Shown: positions 28,401 to 43,265 of the stretch, piece after piece
Position numbering within the stretch: position 1 is the stretch's first letter
How the letters are laid out: every line of letters starts with the position of its first letter
NCBI GenBank assembly: GCA_013396525.1
Contig: VWYX01000394.1
Coordinates: 1 to 64,000 of the forward strand
Direction: 5' to 3'
DNA from: Chaetorhynchus papuensis
Taxonomy: Eukaryota; Chordata; Aves; Passeriformes; Rhipiduridae
Length of the DNA stretch: 64,000 nt
Made by a program: the position numbers and the translations under genes
Notes under the pieces: model-generated
Told to the model about the DNA's origin: nothing
What the model saw: the letters and a program-made list of their open reading frames with translations, nothing else
Database searches by the model: none

Positions 28401-31400
28401 AGAATGGCTGTTGGCATCTCTACCACAGCTGGGCTCAGAAGTTTGAGAAGTGTTGGCGTGCCCCACTTTTGTAACGAGCTGGGTGTGGAGGAAGGGTCAG
28501 ACTTGTGCAATTGATTTGTGCACTGAGCCTTCAGTTTGCTCTGAAATTTACCACGTTGCATTAGTCTGTAGGAACACAGGCAAACATGCCTTAAAATAAG
28601 TTGATTTATGAGCCTCTGTTTCAACTTTCTGTATTATGTGATAATCTGGAGATTATCACATAGATGTGTTTCAAAGATGTGATGAAAGAGAGTGATAAAG
28701 TGACTTTGTGAGTTCTTGGTAGAAACTGGAGAACAGGACAGGAGGATGAAGCACTGCTGTTAAGAATTAGTGATACTGGAAAGCAGTCCACTGCTTAAAA
28801 TTGCAAATCAAAGGACTGTCATTTGAATACATCACCATGTGGGTAATAAATCCCTTTCAAACGCAATTGTAACTTCATCCAGGGCTGTGTGACCCCACCA
28901 CTCAGAGATGCTCTCTCCATCCTGGTGTTTTTTCAGTCATCTTCTAACCACAGGATTTCTAAAGCTGCAGGCTGAACAAAAGTGCAGGATCTTACTCTCC
29001 TGTTCCCAGTCCATGACAAACCATCACCCATACTTGTAATATTATTAATATCCAGAAAATTGATTAAAGGTATTATAATATCTAAGATTTCTGGTTTATA
29101 AGGCTTAAGTATCAAATATTAAATAGAAAAATGTGCTGTATAATAACCACAATGTTACTGGAATAAATTAAAATGTGGCATTTACAATATGGAGAACAAT
29201 TGAAGCCACAAGGGGACAGTAATCTCTGCTGAGGAAATTGTTACCTCAGAGGTATGGTCTGCTGAATTTACAGTGTTCTTGGCAAGCATATTTACAGTCT
29301 GAAAATAAAAATCTGCTTATTCTTAATTCTAATCTTTTCTCATTACCCTCATCGCTGCTCTTCACTGCAGCAGATCCAAAGGTTGGATTGCTATAAATTT
29401 TAACACAAAACCTAAATCAATTTATCCCTACTATTTTCACTTTTATGAGCTGTACTGACTCTACCTTTCAATTACCAACATATAATATGCTCTAATAATA
29501 TGCTGTGGGCCAGCAAGTACCAAATATTGCTTTCACATCAGGTTTTACCGGGAAATGTCGAAACACCTTCAGAATTTACCAAAAATTTCTCAGTATTACA
29601 GAATCTCTTCTAAGGCCTACGGGTGTTAGAATGCATGCACAAGTTTGATGCTGTTCTTATGTTTTATTCATACAAACATCTCAAAAGACTCAGAATTGAC
29701 AAAAACAAATAAACCTTCATAGAATTAATGATTTCTCATTTCAGTGATTACTTCATCTGGAGAATCAGTACTTGTTGGTCTTTACTGATGGCTGTAAAGA
29801 GTCAGACTTTTGATTTTAATATGGTTAGGTTCTAATTCTCTTTTGAGGAGATCACTTGTGATTAGAAATTCCTTTTAATGAAGGGGATGTGTTGAAAACA
29901 GGCCAGCCAAGTGAACATTATGGTACCCCTTGTGACACATCTTCTTTTTCAGACAGACCACAAACTGAACATGTAACAACCTCTCACTGGCAAATACGTG
30001 GTGGTCCATCAGTCATTGGATTTTGCAGCTTGAATGAATCAAAGCACAGTCCTTGCTTCACAATCTAAATTAGGGATAACTTGATTTTATTTAAAAAAGG
30101 AGAAGAGTCATGGAATGGTCTTCAGAACTTAACTGCAGTCCCTGTAACATCTGCATAAACATGGAGGCAAATCAACTACTCTTTTACATGCTCCACGTAA
30201 ATCAGCTGCTGGCCATCAAGGTTTGGGGTGGTCCATTTAGGCTGTCTTTATCTGCCTAATCTATCCATTATACAATCGAGCTAACAAAAACATATCTGGT
30301 CAGCAAGCAGTCAGCATGGAGAGGCAGAAAGTGGCACTCAACCGTGGCTTCGTTCTGACTCCCTCCAAGAATGTATCAAAATTCTCTATATAGGATTCTG
30401 CAAAAATATTGTGCAGTTGAAGGGTCAATAGTTGGTGGATTAGCACTTCATTCCCTGGAATAGGGATATAGGAATGAGCTCATTAACAACAATATTTATT
30501 CCTGGAACAGGGTATAGAGGCAGCTACTCTCCTGCTGCTCAGTTTTGCTTCCCTCCTGCAGTAATTCCCCAAGCCCATACATTCAATTTCCTTAGACCAT
30601 GGTGTCATCTGGCAGTAGCTGCACCTTTAGCAGCTGTGGCTGGATGTGCCACACACGGATCCAGCCAGCACACTGAAGCCTTGTGCCCTCTCCAAGGCCC
30701 AGTCGTGTTGCTGGGATAATTCATATTCCCCAGATGTTTGCTGCTTCTCTTCTCTTCACCCATTTCCCAACCCTCCTCTGCTGCATACAGGGTACTGCTG
30801 GAAGGCATTTTGTGAGCTGTTTGTTATCTCTTCAGGTAAAATCATACAGATTAATGTTACTTTCCTCATCAAATTGAGCTGACCTTAGTGATATTATCAA
30901 TATTACTCCTTAAAAGTTCTTCGAAGAAATGGGAGCACAATGTATTCCACCTAGCACGCCAATTAGGAAAATGAACACCTTTAAGGCTAAAATGTATGTT
31001 CAAATTATTTTATTTTATATGCTCTTTAATAATTGAAAATGAAAAATTGATTATGGGGTCATATATTAAATTGCAGACTGGCAAACACTTTTATCTCAGA
31101 AACCTAAATAATTCCTCAACATAAGAAAGAGTTTATTAAATTCCAGTCTTAGCAATTCTTCTACTGGATCTCCAGAATTTTGTCTTTATTTCTTTGTAAG
31201 ATCAATTACGAGACAATTTATTTTCTGGCGATAACAAAATATAATTCACCAATTTTTAATTTAAGAACCCCTAGTATTCATTTGTTTCAAATGAAAACTG
31301 TATTTCAGCAGTTGATCTAAAATTAAAGCTTTTATTCTTTGAGCAGCTACATTTTATTTCTGTAAGTTGTTCCAAAGAGTTAGAAAGGCATTCCCACCAA

Positions 31401-33189
31401 GAGCTCATACAATTACAAAACCTTGTGACCAAGTTTCTTTAGGTGTCATTTTTAGTTTCAATATGTCATCTTCTCACATACAAGCACGATTTATAAACCA
31501 AATTTCTGCATCCTCTGCCTTGAAAAAGCAATACTTTTTTTGATTACAGTTTCATGAATGTGAGAGAAATTAAAGGAGATTATTCTGCAGTAATTTTTCA
31601 TATCTATTTGTGTGATCCATTTTGGCTCTTCCCTCTCTGCTGTCACAGACCAGTTATACAGTGAAGAAAAAGATCCCAAGATTAATTCTCCTTGGCTTTG
31701 TGTGTGGATGAGGAAAACCACCTGTTGAGAAAAGCAGTTTTTACCTCTCAGTAGTCACATGGAGGCAGGCAATTACAATACATTTCAGGCATGTAGGTTA
31801 AAGACCTTGCTTTAAGATATAACTTGATATTGTACTACCAAGTGGAAGGGATGAATAACTGAGTAAGATTTGAACTCTGAGAAATGCTGAGCTCAACTCA
31901 ATGGAGGTCAAAACGTAGATAGAAAGTAGCTCTGGTTTTAAACAATTAGTGACCCTAAAATCAGAGAAATATACAGCCTATATAAAAAAGAATTGTGATT
32001 TCAATGAAAAATTAGGTTAGAGAGAAGAAATCTCTCCCATTTGTGAACTTTGCCTTTTAATAGTAAAAAATTGTATGTATTTAGAAAATACATCAAAATA
32101 TGAAATTCAAGAGTTTTTAAACACCTTAAAAAGAATATAAGATTCAATTTAGGATGCAATTTCAGTGGAATTAGCAGTATTTGGTACAGACTTAGATGTG
32201 ACAGAAACAAAAATACTTGCCAAGTAGATCTGATGAGCCTAATCATCTGAACCAGGGTTATAGAAATAAATACAGGAAAATTCATACACTGACAGTCAAA
32301 AAGAGAGCAGGCATATTTGTAACACAATTAAAATATTTAAAATCTCTAAACAATACAATATATCATAGTACATCAGAAGGCTCTTCAAATACCAGCAATG
32401 ATTGCCCAGTTTCAAGAAAATGTGACGATAAAATTATGCTTTTGGAGGTGCTCCTCACAGGAACAGGAAAAAGATTTCTCCTCCCATCCTAACCTTCAAA
32501 AAATCACTTTGCTTTCCTCTAAATTAACAGTCCCCTTGACTAAGGGAGATTCTTCCCTATAGAACACTGGCACCATCAATTCAAGAGCTAAAAGGCATAT
32601 TTTAGCAAATTGCTGGAGAATGAGAGTGTGAGTTATTTGGTTTCCCAGATCTGAGTCGCCTGTCATTCAGGAGTAACCAATGCACCCTAACTGTGTTTGT
32701 GCTGCTGCTGTGGGAATGGCACTGTATGTTGGCAGGTTACCAAAATGACTTTAGTATTCATTGATATGTAGGATGAGTGCTCAGCTCTGCTGAAGATTGG
32801 ACTGTAATGTGTTTCTTGTAATGGAAACAATTACAAAAGAAAAACACAAGAAAACAAAATTGCAGACTGTGTTTATCAGTTCACAGCTATTTTAAGATCA
32901 TCATTTTGGCTAAAAGTGAGGCTGACCATTTAACCTTCCTCTCTTCTGTCTTCTCTCACGACTCAAAAAGCTCTGAGAGTTGCCTGTTTCCTCTGCCTGG
33001 TATTAAGAGACGGATTTTCCTCTACTCAGACTGCAACTCCCCATATGAGAGGCAGACAGCTGTGCTTTTCTAGCTTTCAAACTCTTCTTCCACTCCCCCA
33101 ACATGCCTAATATTCCTATTGTGTTGGCTTAATTTAGATAATTTCCTCCTGCTTCCCTTCTGCCTCCACAACCTGTTAATGAAGAACCA
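19459..33189. other. Long gene-free stretch
   Basis: No coding gene, RNA gene or clear transposon was recognised. Local features are a purine-rich plus strand at about 21360-22570, GC-richer patches at about 24900-25150, 26320-26720 and 30500-30800, and a 28-bp palindrome at 28635-28662. Open frames up to 107 codons have no domain. Confidence 0.6.
28635..28662. repeat. 28-bp palindrome (13-bp arms, 2-nt centre)
   Basis: TATGTGATAATCT and AGATTATCACATA are exact reverse complements around GG. Such a long perfect palindrome is uncommon by chance. No flanking transposon was recognised. Confidence 0.95.
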
Positions 33190-33234
33190 TGAGTTGGACT
33201 ATGTGACCCCAAAGGTCCCTTCCAAATTCATGTA
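33190..33234 (+). mobile_element. CR1 LINE 3' end remnant
   Basis: TGAGTTGGACTATGTGACCC followed by AAAGGTCCCTTCCAAATTCA matches the CR1 3' motif (GTTGGACTAGATGACC, then GGTCCCTTCCAACT). Only about 45 bp can be recognised. Confidence 0.55.
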
Positions 33235-36200
33235 CCCGGAAAACATCAATTAATTTCACACCTTGGAAAAAAGTGTTTATAGTCATCTTATTAAATTCTA
33301 AAATATGGAAAAATGACATTGTTTTACTTCCTGTATAACTTGTATTCTAGTATTACTAGTCCTTGTATTACTTCAGTAACACAGAAGTAGTTGAAACTAA
33401 AATTCTGAATATGACAAGTCTGGTAATCATTTTGTTTTAACAGTACTGACCCACCAAAGGCTGGCTTTTTTCATTCATGGATATACAGACTGTCCAAAAT
33501 TTCACCTGCATCTCCTATCCAGTTTGTTTGTCCGAGGAAAGAGAAAATCAGAGGTGCATCATAACTGAATCAAATCAGCTCCCTGTTCTATCTCTAAGAG
33601 AAAGTAATTACACATTTCCTATAGAGATGGAATTTGCAACCAAGCTACATTTGACTCTTTGACAAAAATTTTTCACAGTATGAAGCATGATGCTGTTTTT
33701 CTCCTAGAGCATAGCAGTCCTATCTTTCCTGGGTAACAATTGTGCACCCAAACTCTGGGCTCATAAAAAAAATAATTGTCCAAAATTACATGTAATATCA
33801 CACTTTGAGCAAATAGTAAAAGAGTAATTTTTTTCTACTGTATAGTAAATATTCTGGATATTTTCCTGTCATTAAAAATACATTTATTAACTGTCTATTC
33901 TTTCTAAATCTGAACAGCCATCTAAATTTTTACTTCATAGCATGATTGGAGTGCCGATTTCAACTGTATGCACACCCATTTTCCCTGAGCCATATCCTCA
34001 GCCTTTTATAAGGGTCAGTTGTAAGCTGCAGCACTGAAACATGGGATGCTCAAATCCCAGGTCAATAATACACAGCTCAAGCCTATATAAATAAACATGA
34101 AGTCTTTGTTTCAATGGGTGACTTAGTGCCAGTTGTGTTACTGAGGGCTGCAGATATCAAGCTTGAACCAGATAGTTTTTATTTTTCCTCTGCCATCAAC
34201 TTGCCAGACAGAGTTCATTACAGCTCTTGCCTTACAAGAAGTTTAGAATGTTTTTGGGTTTCCAGGAATTAGAAAGTTTTTCAAAAATTCGTTTTATTGG
34301 AATGTGTTGGCTGGATCTCTAATCCTTCAAGAGCAGACAGCCACCAGGCACTATAAAAGAAAAGAAAAACTCACTTTCTTCTAACCAGGATTCTTCAAGT
34401 TCTTCTTACAGATATCCTGCTTTAACAGGTGCTTAGCTCCCAAAACATTGTGTAAACATTGTAAGTTGGTTTTGCACAGTCATGTCTGCTTAGCATAAAT
34501 GGATGACTGTCTCATGTCTAAAAAGCTGTAAATGCAGGTCACAGGAGAAAAGGACTGCGTGGATTTATGCCAGTGGCAGAAGAACTTTGAGTCAAGTGGC
34601 ATAACAGGAAACCATAAAATTTTTTGTTTTAATAATATTTACCCTTCCTTCAGATGTTAAGTGTGCAACTAGAGACAGATAAATCATTTTGTCTGAGATA
34701 CTTCTACACCACTTTGCAAAGGTACCTTAGGTCTGTGATCAAATGCCACTTGAGAGCATTTTGCATGTAAAACTATGGTTCTTTTTTTTCTTTTTCAACA
34801 CTAAAACAAAAGGATATATTTCTTTTCCTCCAACTACCTTCAATGTTCGTTATTCTATTTAGGTCCAATCTGCTGCGTGTTTCAAAGCTGCAATTGAAAC
34901 TTGTGAATTAGCCACACTACCATGTGAAGGACAGTTTCCTGACGGTGGGAAAGACTTTAAAAGAATGACAGCTCCCAAGATTTAAGTGGTGCTGCAGGGT
35001 GTTAAGCTCCATAGGAGAATTTGAACATGTCAGAAGTGTCAGGCACTTTATATTCATGGACAATTTCACAAAGGAGTTGATGGTGCTGTCCTTACATTAT
35101 TAAAGGCAAAAAGAATGACATGGTTACCAAGTTTAACGACTTCAAAGAACTGGGTCTGTCACGTTGGCTGCTACAGAGCTACTTGTATTGAACTATTTTA
35201 AGGCAAACATTCTTGTCAGTATTTGCTATTAAATTGTTTAATAAAGGCCACATTGAGCTTTTAGTCAAGCCCTGTAGTGTTCTCAAAACACTGAAAATTT
35301 GCATGAAAGCCTGGCGGCAATATGCTAAGTTGATATAAGTTAAAACATCTGTTGCAGGATTTATCCCTAGGTAATTAACTAGAGTTGGCATAATGGAAAG
35401 GAACAGATTTTTCACTCAGCTATAGAAACCTTTTGCGGGGAAATAACTGCTAAACTTCTTTTATTCCTAATTTTTTCCTAATATCACAGACTATTCTTTT
35501 GTTTCATTAAAATGAAAAGAATGCTGGGCATCCAGTATATTAGCACAGAAAATTACAAGTGTGTTTCTAGCATCATGGGTTTTTTTTTAAATTCCTGTTT
35601 GCAACTCTGTCATATCATAGGAAGAAATGTGCAGCCTATTAAAACCACAAAGGGTTTATTCATAATATCTAGGTGAAGCTCTCCCACTTGACATGAAACA
35701 CCTAAAGCCCCCCACCAGCAGCCCTGGATGTTGCACCACTGAAAGACCCTGGTTTTTCTCTGTGCCATCAGTCCACCTCTAAATGGTTCAAGCAAAAGGG
35801 CAGGGGAAACCCTGTCAGCAATACAACTTTGCCTCTGATTTGGCAATGAGGAGTGTGAACTTGGCAATGACTATGAAACCTCCCAAGAAATTGAAGGATT
35901 TCAGACTGCACTTTAGAGTGATCAGAAGTGACCTAAGGGGCTGTATTTTTCTCGCCCGCTGTGCTTTATTGGGGGATAGCATTATATGCTTATCTAACAG
36001 AATGCCTCTCTTCTCCATGGGGTCCAGAGAAACATAAATCGACCCGACACATTTCCCAAAGACATCTGAGAGTTCCTCTGCCAACATTCTGAGCTCACAG
36101 ACACAGGCCAGCTGTGGCCTGGAAGCTATAGATCCAATTTAGCGTGGCTTTGTGCCCAAACTAAAACATCTTGCCTCAGCAGAGCTGTGCTAATGCCTAG

Positions 36201-37064
36201 ATGACTTCTGGACTGCAAGGGGCAAGCATGGCCCACTGCAGGATGGGCAGGATGAGAGCACTTGCCTGTGTGAGACATAACTCTGTTTGCAAGTCCCTTG
36301 GCTACCTAGGCTAAAGGAGCTCACCGGTCCTGTCAAGTGATGAACAGGCCAAGAAAAGGCACCCCTAGGAATTTTCTGCTTTAAACACTAACACCTTGGG
36401 AAATTTAGTCTTTCCCAGTCAAAGGAAAGGATTGGGTGCCAGGTAAGTGCTTAGGGACAAGGGGATCTTTGTCCGTCTCATCCACAGTCTTGTGAAGTAG
36501 ATGAATAACCTTAGATTAAAGGCATATTAATGCAATAAAACCTCTAATAGGATTTAAATTAAATATTCTATTTCTACAGTGTTCTTTTTGCTCAGCCTAA
36601 TTAGGATATAAATGATGCAAATATAGAGAAGATGTCAAATTTTTAGAAATAACAAAATTTATTTTATTTCCACCTGGTACGTACAGTTGCTGCATGTATT
36701 TTCAAGACTGTGTATGGTAGAAATGATTTTGGTTTTCAGAATCCTCCCAGAAAAGACAAACTGACATTTCCTGCACTCTTTAAATAATTCTGAATAAAAA
36801 GTCAGTTGTAGGAGTGTGCAGGGAGAGATTTATTTGCCTTTAATTAAAAAAAATATCATTAAGCCAAAACACTCATATGACTGACAAGAATTAAATGGTT
36901 TTCTTTTTTTCCCTGTGACAATTCTACAGACTATCTGAGATTTTAATTACAAATTTCAGGTTCAAATTTGTCAGTGACCAGATCAAGCAGTAATTCAGCT
37001 CACAATTTAGGTGGATGAATGAAAATGAAGAACAAGGCCTATAGAAATGATGGAGTAATTGCTT
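33235..37064. other. Non-coding sequence with a GC-richer patch
   Basis: No gene was recognised. From about 35650 to 36450 the sequence is richer in G and C and ends at a consensus splice donor CAG|GTAAGT on the plus strand (36440-36448). The overlapping open frames there (about 84-90 codons) resemble no known protein. Confidence 0.5.
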
Positions 37065-37190
37065 AGTACCATAGAAACAGAGAATATGCTGAGTCAGAAG
37101 GGAGACACCAGGATCATTAAGTCCAGCTTCTGGCCCTGCACAGGATATCCCAAGAATCACACTACAAGCATTTCACATAGGCCTTAGATT
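37065..37190 (-). mobile_element. CR1 LINE 3' end, minus orientation
   Basis: On the plus strand, CATAGAAACAGAGAATATGC is followed by TGAGTCAGAAGGGAGACACC, AGGATCATTAAGTCCAGCTT and CTGGCCCTGCACAGGA. This is the reverse complement of the common avian CR1 3' end (tail, then TTGGAAGGGACC-type text, then 'GATCATTGAGTCCAACTCC'). The right end fades gradually and may reach about 37250. Confidence 0.8.
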
Positions 37191-40100
37191 ACTGCTGGAA
37201 TGCTGTTTGCCTATGGAGGTGTTGCAGCCCTGACATACATTCTGTGAATGGGATCAAAGCCTCTCACTTGTTAAACGATATTAAACAGATCATAATGAAA
37301 TAAATTACAGAAGTGTATTGTTTCATTAGCAGCAACACTGTAGCTTGATTGAAGTTCGGAGCAGTATCACAAAATCTTAGAAATCTGAGTGGTCAGCATT
37401 AGTTATCTAAGCTGTGCATATGCCCTTCTCAATGGTGTGCCTGAGAAGAAAAAAGATTAATTGCTATTACTCCATGGTTAATATATTAGCTATTGCTGTC
37501 ATTATCAACCTGCTGCTTTGAATAACCTCTAAGGATGCAAAGAACTGCAAAGAATTCAGACATTTGATATTTCATATCAATGAATTCCACTTTCCGCTGT
37601 TCCAGACAGGTTTGGAAGAGGAATCACTCTTACATACAACTAGAGAAACCACTATATCTCAATATTGAAGAGATTGCTCCAAACACATCAATGATATTGC
37701 CGAAATAAATATTGAAAAGCTAGTTAGAACTTGCCAGTTTCTTGTAAGTTACAACTGTAAGTTTTGTAAAATATCACTTGAAAAAGAAGGTTCATAGGAA
37801 TTCTTCTACACTTCAGTGGAAACAAAAAATCACATAATCCATCTGAAAGCTCTTTTTAAACATTGCTGCTTTCTTCTTTCCTCATACATGGAAGTACAGG
37901 AACATTTTGCTACCCCAAACATAGGCATGAAAACACACTTAAGTCAGGAAACTTTAGATGAGTTTGTAATTAGTTTGTCTTAAGCTTTACCACTGCTTCT
38001 CTTTGAGTCTCCATCACAATCTCAACTTAGGTATAAATTCTTATTTGATTTTAATAATCCTTAGCTATAGTTGTGCTCAAGTGATATAAACACATTATTC
38101 TGTGACTTTAGCAGCTACCAGCCTTCTAACCAACTGATGTCCTCCCAGCAGCATATACTCGAAGTATAATACCTTAATTTCCACTGGCTTTCTGCCATGG
38201 CTACTCTACTGCCATATTTCTCTCATCCCAGTGGTCAAATGCCTGGAGTACAGGTTGTTTTATTCTAACCAGTAAGCTTAATAAAATATAAATATTTATG
38301 GTGCAAATACAACTCCAACACTTTATCAAGCTGACCAAAATCTACTCACATATCTGGTTCCAGGGATTTGTCTACTGCACTTGGCAACAGGGAAATGATT
38401 GAGTTGATCAGCAGTCTAAGAAGGTAAATATGACGGTGAGTTTGCAGGAGATCAGCAGTAGTGACATACAAGTGAAAATACACTGCTGCTCAGACTCAGT
38501 AACGTAACCCTACATGAGGTGGCTTAGAGAATAAAACAGATTACTGGGAAATTAGTATCTTACAGAACACTTTCCTACCAAACCACAGAAAGCATGGCTC
38601 TCTTACTGTTCCCTATATTTTCATGCTATCGTGAGATTAAAAGGATAAATATCATAAGATAGAAATATAGAGATATTGTCAGTGTTTGTTCTACTACTGA
38701 GCACCATACAGATAAGGGTTTTGAGCCTAGAACAAAAGCAGTGACTACTCCGGGCAAAGTATGGGCTATATTACAGAATAGAAACTAAACAAATTATTCC
38801 AAGGAGCGAAGCAAAATTGTGGAGCAATTTCTCCACACTGCAAGAAGAAAGAGCAGTTTCTTCTTTGGGCCACCGCTCCCTGAATTCCCTCCACGGGTTT
38901 ACGTTTTGGGCAGGGAAGAAAGAACAGCCAGGAAATCTTACGAAAGCCCTGTGATCCTATCAGCCTGCCCTTAGGCAAAGGATTACAAGTGCAATCACTC
39001 TTTAGCTCCAACTTCTGATGTAGATAGTGAAAAGGAGCTGGGGGGATTGGGTTAGGAAGAACCCAAGCCAGGGAAGAGAGCAGGGCATCTGTCTCCAGGC
39101 CTCTCTGGAGACAGCTGAGGAATCAGTCCCATGTGTGGAAAAGATGAACCTTATCTGTCTTCTATATTTCTTACATGGTCAAAGAGAGCTCTGCAATAGC
39201 ATGTGCAATCTTAAATATCTTATTAACCAAAGTAAAGAGAGACATTGCTTGCCAACTGTGTTTTTCCAATCTCCCCCAGCTCAGCTCTGCACCATCTGTC
39301 TTTAAATCATACATATACTAATAACATTTACCCTTTGGGGCTCTGATCACCTAGGCTTGAATAACCCTCAGACCACAGCCTCATATTCAGCTCAAGTCCA
39401 CTGCCCAGACCAGGTGCAGTAAACAGAGATAAGCTCTGCAAGATTTTGTTGGTGAGAATAGGTTCTCCTGAGAGCAGAATCTAATTCATATGGACTGGCT
39501 TTTAAGACACAGTATACATTTTTTCATAGCAGGGTGTTGCCTACAATATATTTTTTCCTAAATATTTGTTCAATTAGCATTTAAATATTCAAGCAGTAAA
39601 GCTTCCACTGTATTAATTGGAAAATATTCCACAGAAATCTCTACAAAATGAAAATGAATAAAGTTGGATCATGATTTTCCTTCAGTTTTATGTTTTACCT
39701 CATTTGCCATTTTGAAAAAAAAAGCTCATACAAATGCTAAAAATTTAGGAGGCAGCTGAATAACTCAATGGTTTTAACAATATTTTCTTTTCACAGAACT
39801 TCACCATCTACTGTAGCTCCAAAACATCTTCTGAAGAAAGCAATAAAGAAAGAAAAATAAGAGGCTGAAAAATGTTAAACAGAGAAAACCTCCCTGGCCT
39901 TTTATACCTTCCTGTCAATAATTCTAGGGCCAGTTTTAGCACAATTCTGCTTCTGACACGGTAATATTTCCTGTGCAATACATTTGTAGGGATATACACA
40001 TCTGCATAAGACAGGAGAAACAGAGTAAATATCCTAAATAAAGGATACAGAACAAGCAATTAAACAAGGGAGCTGAAAAAAAATGAAATAAAAGGCCAGA

Positions 40101-42821
40101 AGAAAGACTTGCCCTAGCAGAATGTACTCAAACCCCCTTTGGAAAAACTCGTTGCATCCTCCTTACTGACAGTGAAGCAAGTGTGTCTTTTCCAGCTTAT
40201 GTGCCCACATATCTCCGTGATAGTGTAAGCAAAAAGACATAGAAACAGAAAAAGAAAAGCAAAGTCAGTGCAATTATCTCTCAACTTTTCAAACACTACT
40301 CCTTTTTAACTGGTTCAGTTGCAATTTCAGCTGTCTTTTCCAGTCCCTAACTTGGCTTTTAGTAGCAAACAGAGCTTATTCTGCAAAGAGCACTACCAAA
40401 GCTGCTGGACTGTATTATTTTACTCTTCTTAATAGTTAGTGTTTCAAAGGCAACAAATGAAGAGAGTCACTGATGGCTAAACATCCATAGGAGAGATGGA
40501 AAATGAAAGCTAGACCATTGTCTTGTATGTGTGATGGTTTGTTCAGATGTACTGTATTCATTTTGAATGATATTTTATGCCCTCAGGGTGAGAAGTCCTG
40601 ACTATTGCACAAATTAATTTCCTAAAATTCCTTACCATTTTTAAAACAGACTCTAATCTTTCCATCTCTGTTAAGACGTAGCAGAAAAGTTCTCTGAACT
40701 CTCTCTGATACATCCAGACTACTTTGAAACACAAGTGGTGTGTGGCAACAGAACTTCATTTGGAAATAGCAGTTAGAATATCAAGCATTGCCTAGTCACA
40801 CCAAAAAGAAGAAAATAAGGGGGAATAACTGAGCAAACCCCAAACTTCAATTAAGGTATTGCATATTCTTTCTAGCAGCTCACTAGCACTTCACTGATCC
40901 ATTCTGAAGAAGTTAAGAATTTACATCACATGAACTGTGGGTAGCAAAAAGGCAGTTGTGATTCTTACATGAGCATGTCACTGTGTGGTGCGCTCAGAGA
41001 GCTCTGGTTAAGAGTAGCACACAACAGGACACGAGTACAGCAGAGGAACAGAAGATCCGTGCACCTTACCGAAAGAGGTGTATGCAACCATTCATGTACT
41101 GCCCATTAGGTTGCTTAATGATGTGCTAAGGACCACCCAGTGCTATTGTTTTTGAATGTTTACCTATTCTTGCAGTGTTCTGATGTGCAGTCTTCATAAG
41201 ACAGTGCAGTCAACCCTGATGATCCAGACCACTGGAGTCATTTGTTGACTGGAGTAATTGGTTTTCAAACCACATCTGTGCTGCAGAGTAAAACATTTTC
41301 CTAAGTGAGGATCTACATAATGATCCATAAGATCAAAGGGTCACAATGCACGTGTCACTGCTGCAGAGCAGGTCTGTCTGAGCACTGTGGACAAGTGCTG
41401 CTGAGTGCCAGACGGCACAAACACAACGCTGATGTGCTGCTCCTCTGCTGCACACAACCGGAGCTTCGTGTTCTTTGAAGACACACACACCACTGATGTG
41501 AATTAGTGCAAATCTGCCCCCTGCAGTCACCAGCCTCTTGCAAACATGGCCTTCGTGTCTTTCCTCATGTTTTATATCAGCTGATCCTTGTCATCATTCA
41601 GATATACAAAGGACATATGGTGCCGATCTCTGGCATGCAGGGACTCGGATTTGGCCAAATGGGAAGAAAGCCATGAAGGACACAGAGAGAATGTTACTTT
41701 CATCACAAGCCAAGACTGTGGGAACTGTTCTAGACATTAGCAGACCTTTATGTAGAGATTTTTCAGCATGGAAGAAGATGCATAGCCTATTCCATGACAG
41801 CCAAAGTAAATAGTGCTAGCAGGACTCCCTTATTTCTCTATTTTTGTACTAGACATGAGAAACATTCGCCAATGTGATGGTGAGTGATATAAATTCAGTG
41901 CACAAAATACCATCTTCGTTGCTATTCATTGGCAGTATTTTAATGCTGCTGCTGTTCCTCTTCTCTAGTGACCAATCAGGTCAAAGACTGTTGTACATTT
42001 CTGGTTTTTAGGTAAATCACAGTGGAGGAAGTCAGGTCAATAAAAAACAAATACCAGAAAACTCTTTTAAAAATACTAGACATCTTTATTTTTTACAAAA
42101 TTATTGAACTGGAATTTTCAGTCATAGCCTGGTTTTCATCCTCAGATAATTTAATATCACAGTACAGCAAGAATTCCTGGGTGGTTTGCCGTTTGTATCA
42201 CTCTGGAGAGACATTGTCTTTTCCATTTCTCTATCCAGCACTCACACAGCTACTCACAGTCAGTGAGTACAGCATTAGAGTGATGTTAGGAAAGCATGCA
42301 GGTGTTTAAAATATTTTTAAATATAAAAGGAACATTCTCTGTGTTCTGTCAATTTCAGAAAAAAGTTAAGTTACAGAAAACAGTTGTTCTCTCTATCTGA
42401 TCTCTGGTCACATACACAGCCACTAAGAGGGAAAGCCAAAACTATGTGATATGTAATTATCTATTAACTCAGTCATATAGCAGGGATAGTTGGCTTGTTC
42501 GTGTGTGTCCTGTGTATAGAAAAAAACTGTCAAGAAACAAACTTAATTTTAATAGTTTAGGGTATAGGGGAGAGCTGCCATTCAAAATAATTTTTATAAT
42601 TTATCCTGGAAGTAGAAAAAGGTTTCTGATAGATGTACCTTCACATCTGAAATGTCAGATACCTCAAAGTTATCTCTATGCTATCAGTACAGCACCAAAA
42701 AACCTTCATTTATTTGCAGGAAAAGGTAGGCCTAAAATGTTCGACAGGATTTCCTAATTATAGGGTATAGCTATTGCCAATGTCCAGAAGTCTTACTTAA
42801 AAAGAAACAGGCAGTGTAAAA
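37191..42821. other. AT-rich non-coding sequence
   Basis: No feature was recognised. The interval at about 40980-41520 has more CpG than its neighbours and overlapping minus-strand frames without known domains. Confidence 0.6.
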
Positions 42822-43265
42822 AGCATAGGCTTTAAGGCCAGAAAGGATCATTATATTATCCAAATTTTTATGTGTTTCAGGCCAACACATCTTAATATGT
42901 TTAGCTACTTACTAAGCCTAATAATTTATGAATTATCCTAGTACATTTTTTGGAAAACCCTCCGTCTTTAATTCTTTCCTAATGCTTCTAGAGAATTGAA
43001 CATACCTCAACAGATCATTAGCGATTTAGGGCCACTCCAAATTTAAATCTGCATAACACCAGCTTCCAGCTTTTAGTCTTTATTGTACCTCTCCATACAA
43101 ATTTATGAAGTCCCTTTGTGCCTTACTCTTGGGAAAGTAATTCAACATGGAAATCTATTCATTACTTGGTAGCCTTTAAAAATCAACTAGGCAGGCTGAG
43201 CCCTTTAATTCTGTCATTCTAACGTATACTTTCCAGCTCCCAGACATTTGTATTCCATCCCTGCT
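42822..43265 (-). mobile_element. Ancient CR1 LINE, minus orientation
   Basis: On the plus strand, GGCTTTAAGGCCAGAAAGGA is followed by TCATTATATTATCC. Later come CCAAATTTAAATCTGC, CACCAGCTTCCAGC and the CTCCATACAAATTTATGAAG stretch. In this order it follows the 3' half of the ancient amniote CR1 read in reverse. Divergence is high, so this is one of the oldest layers in the window. Confidence 0.7.
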
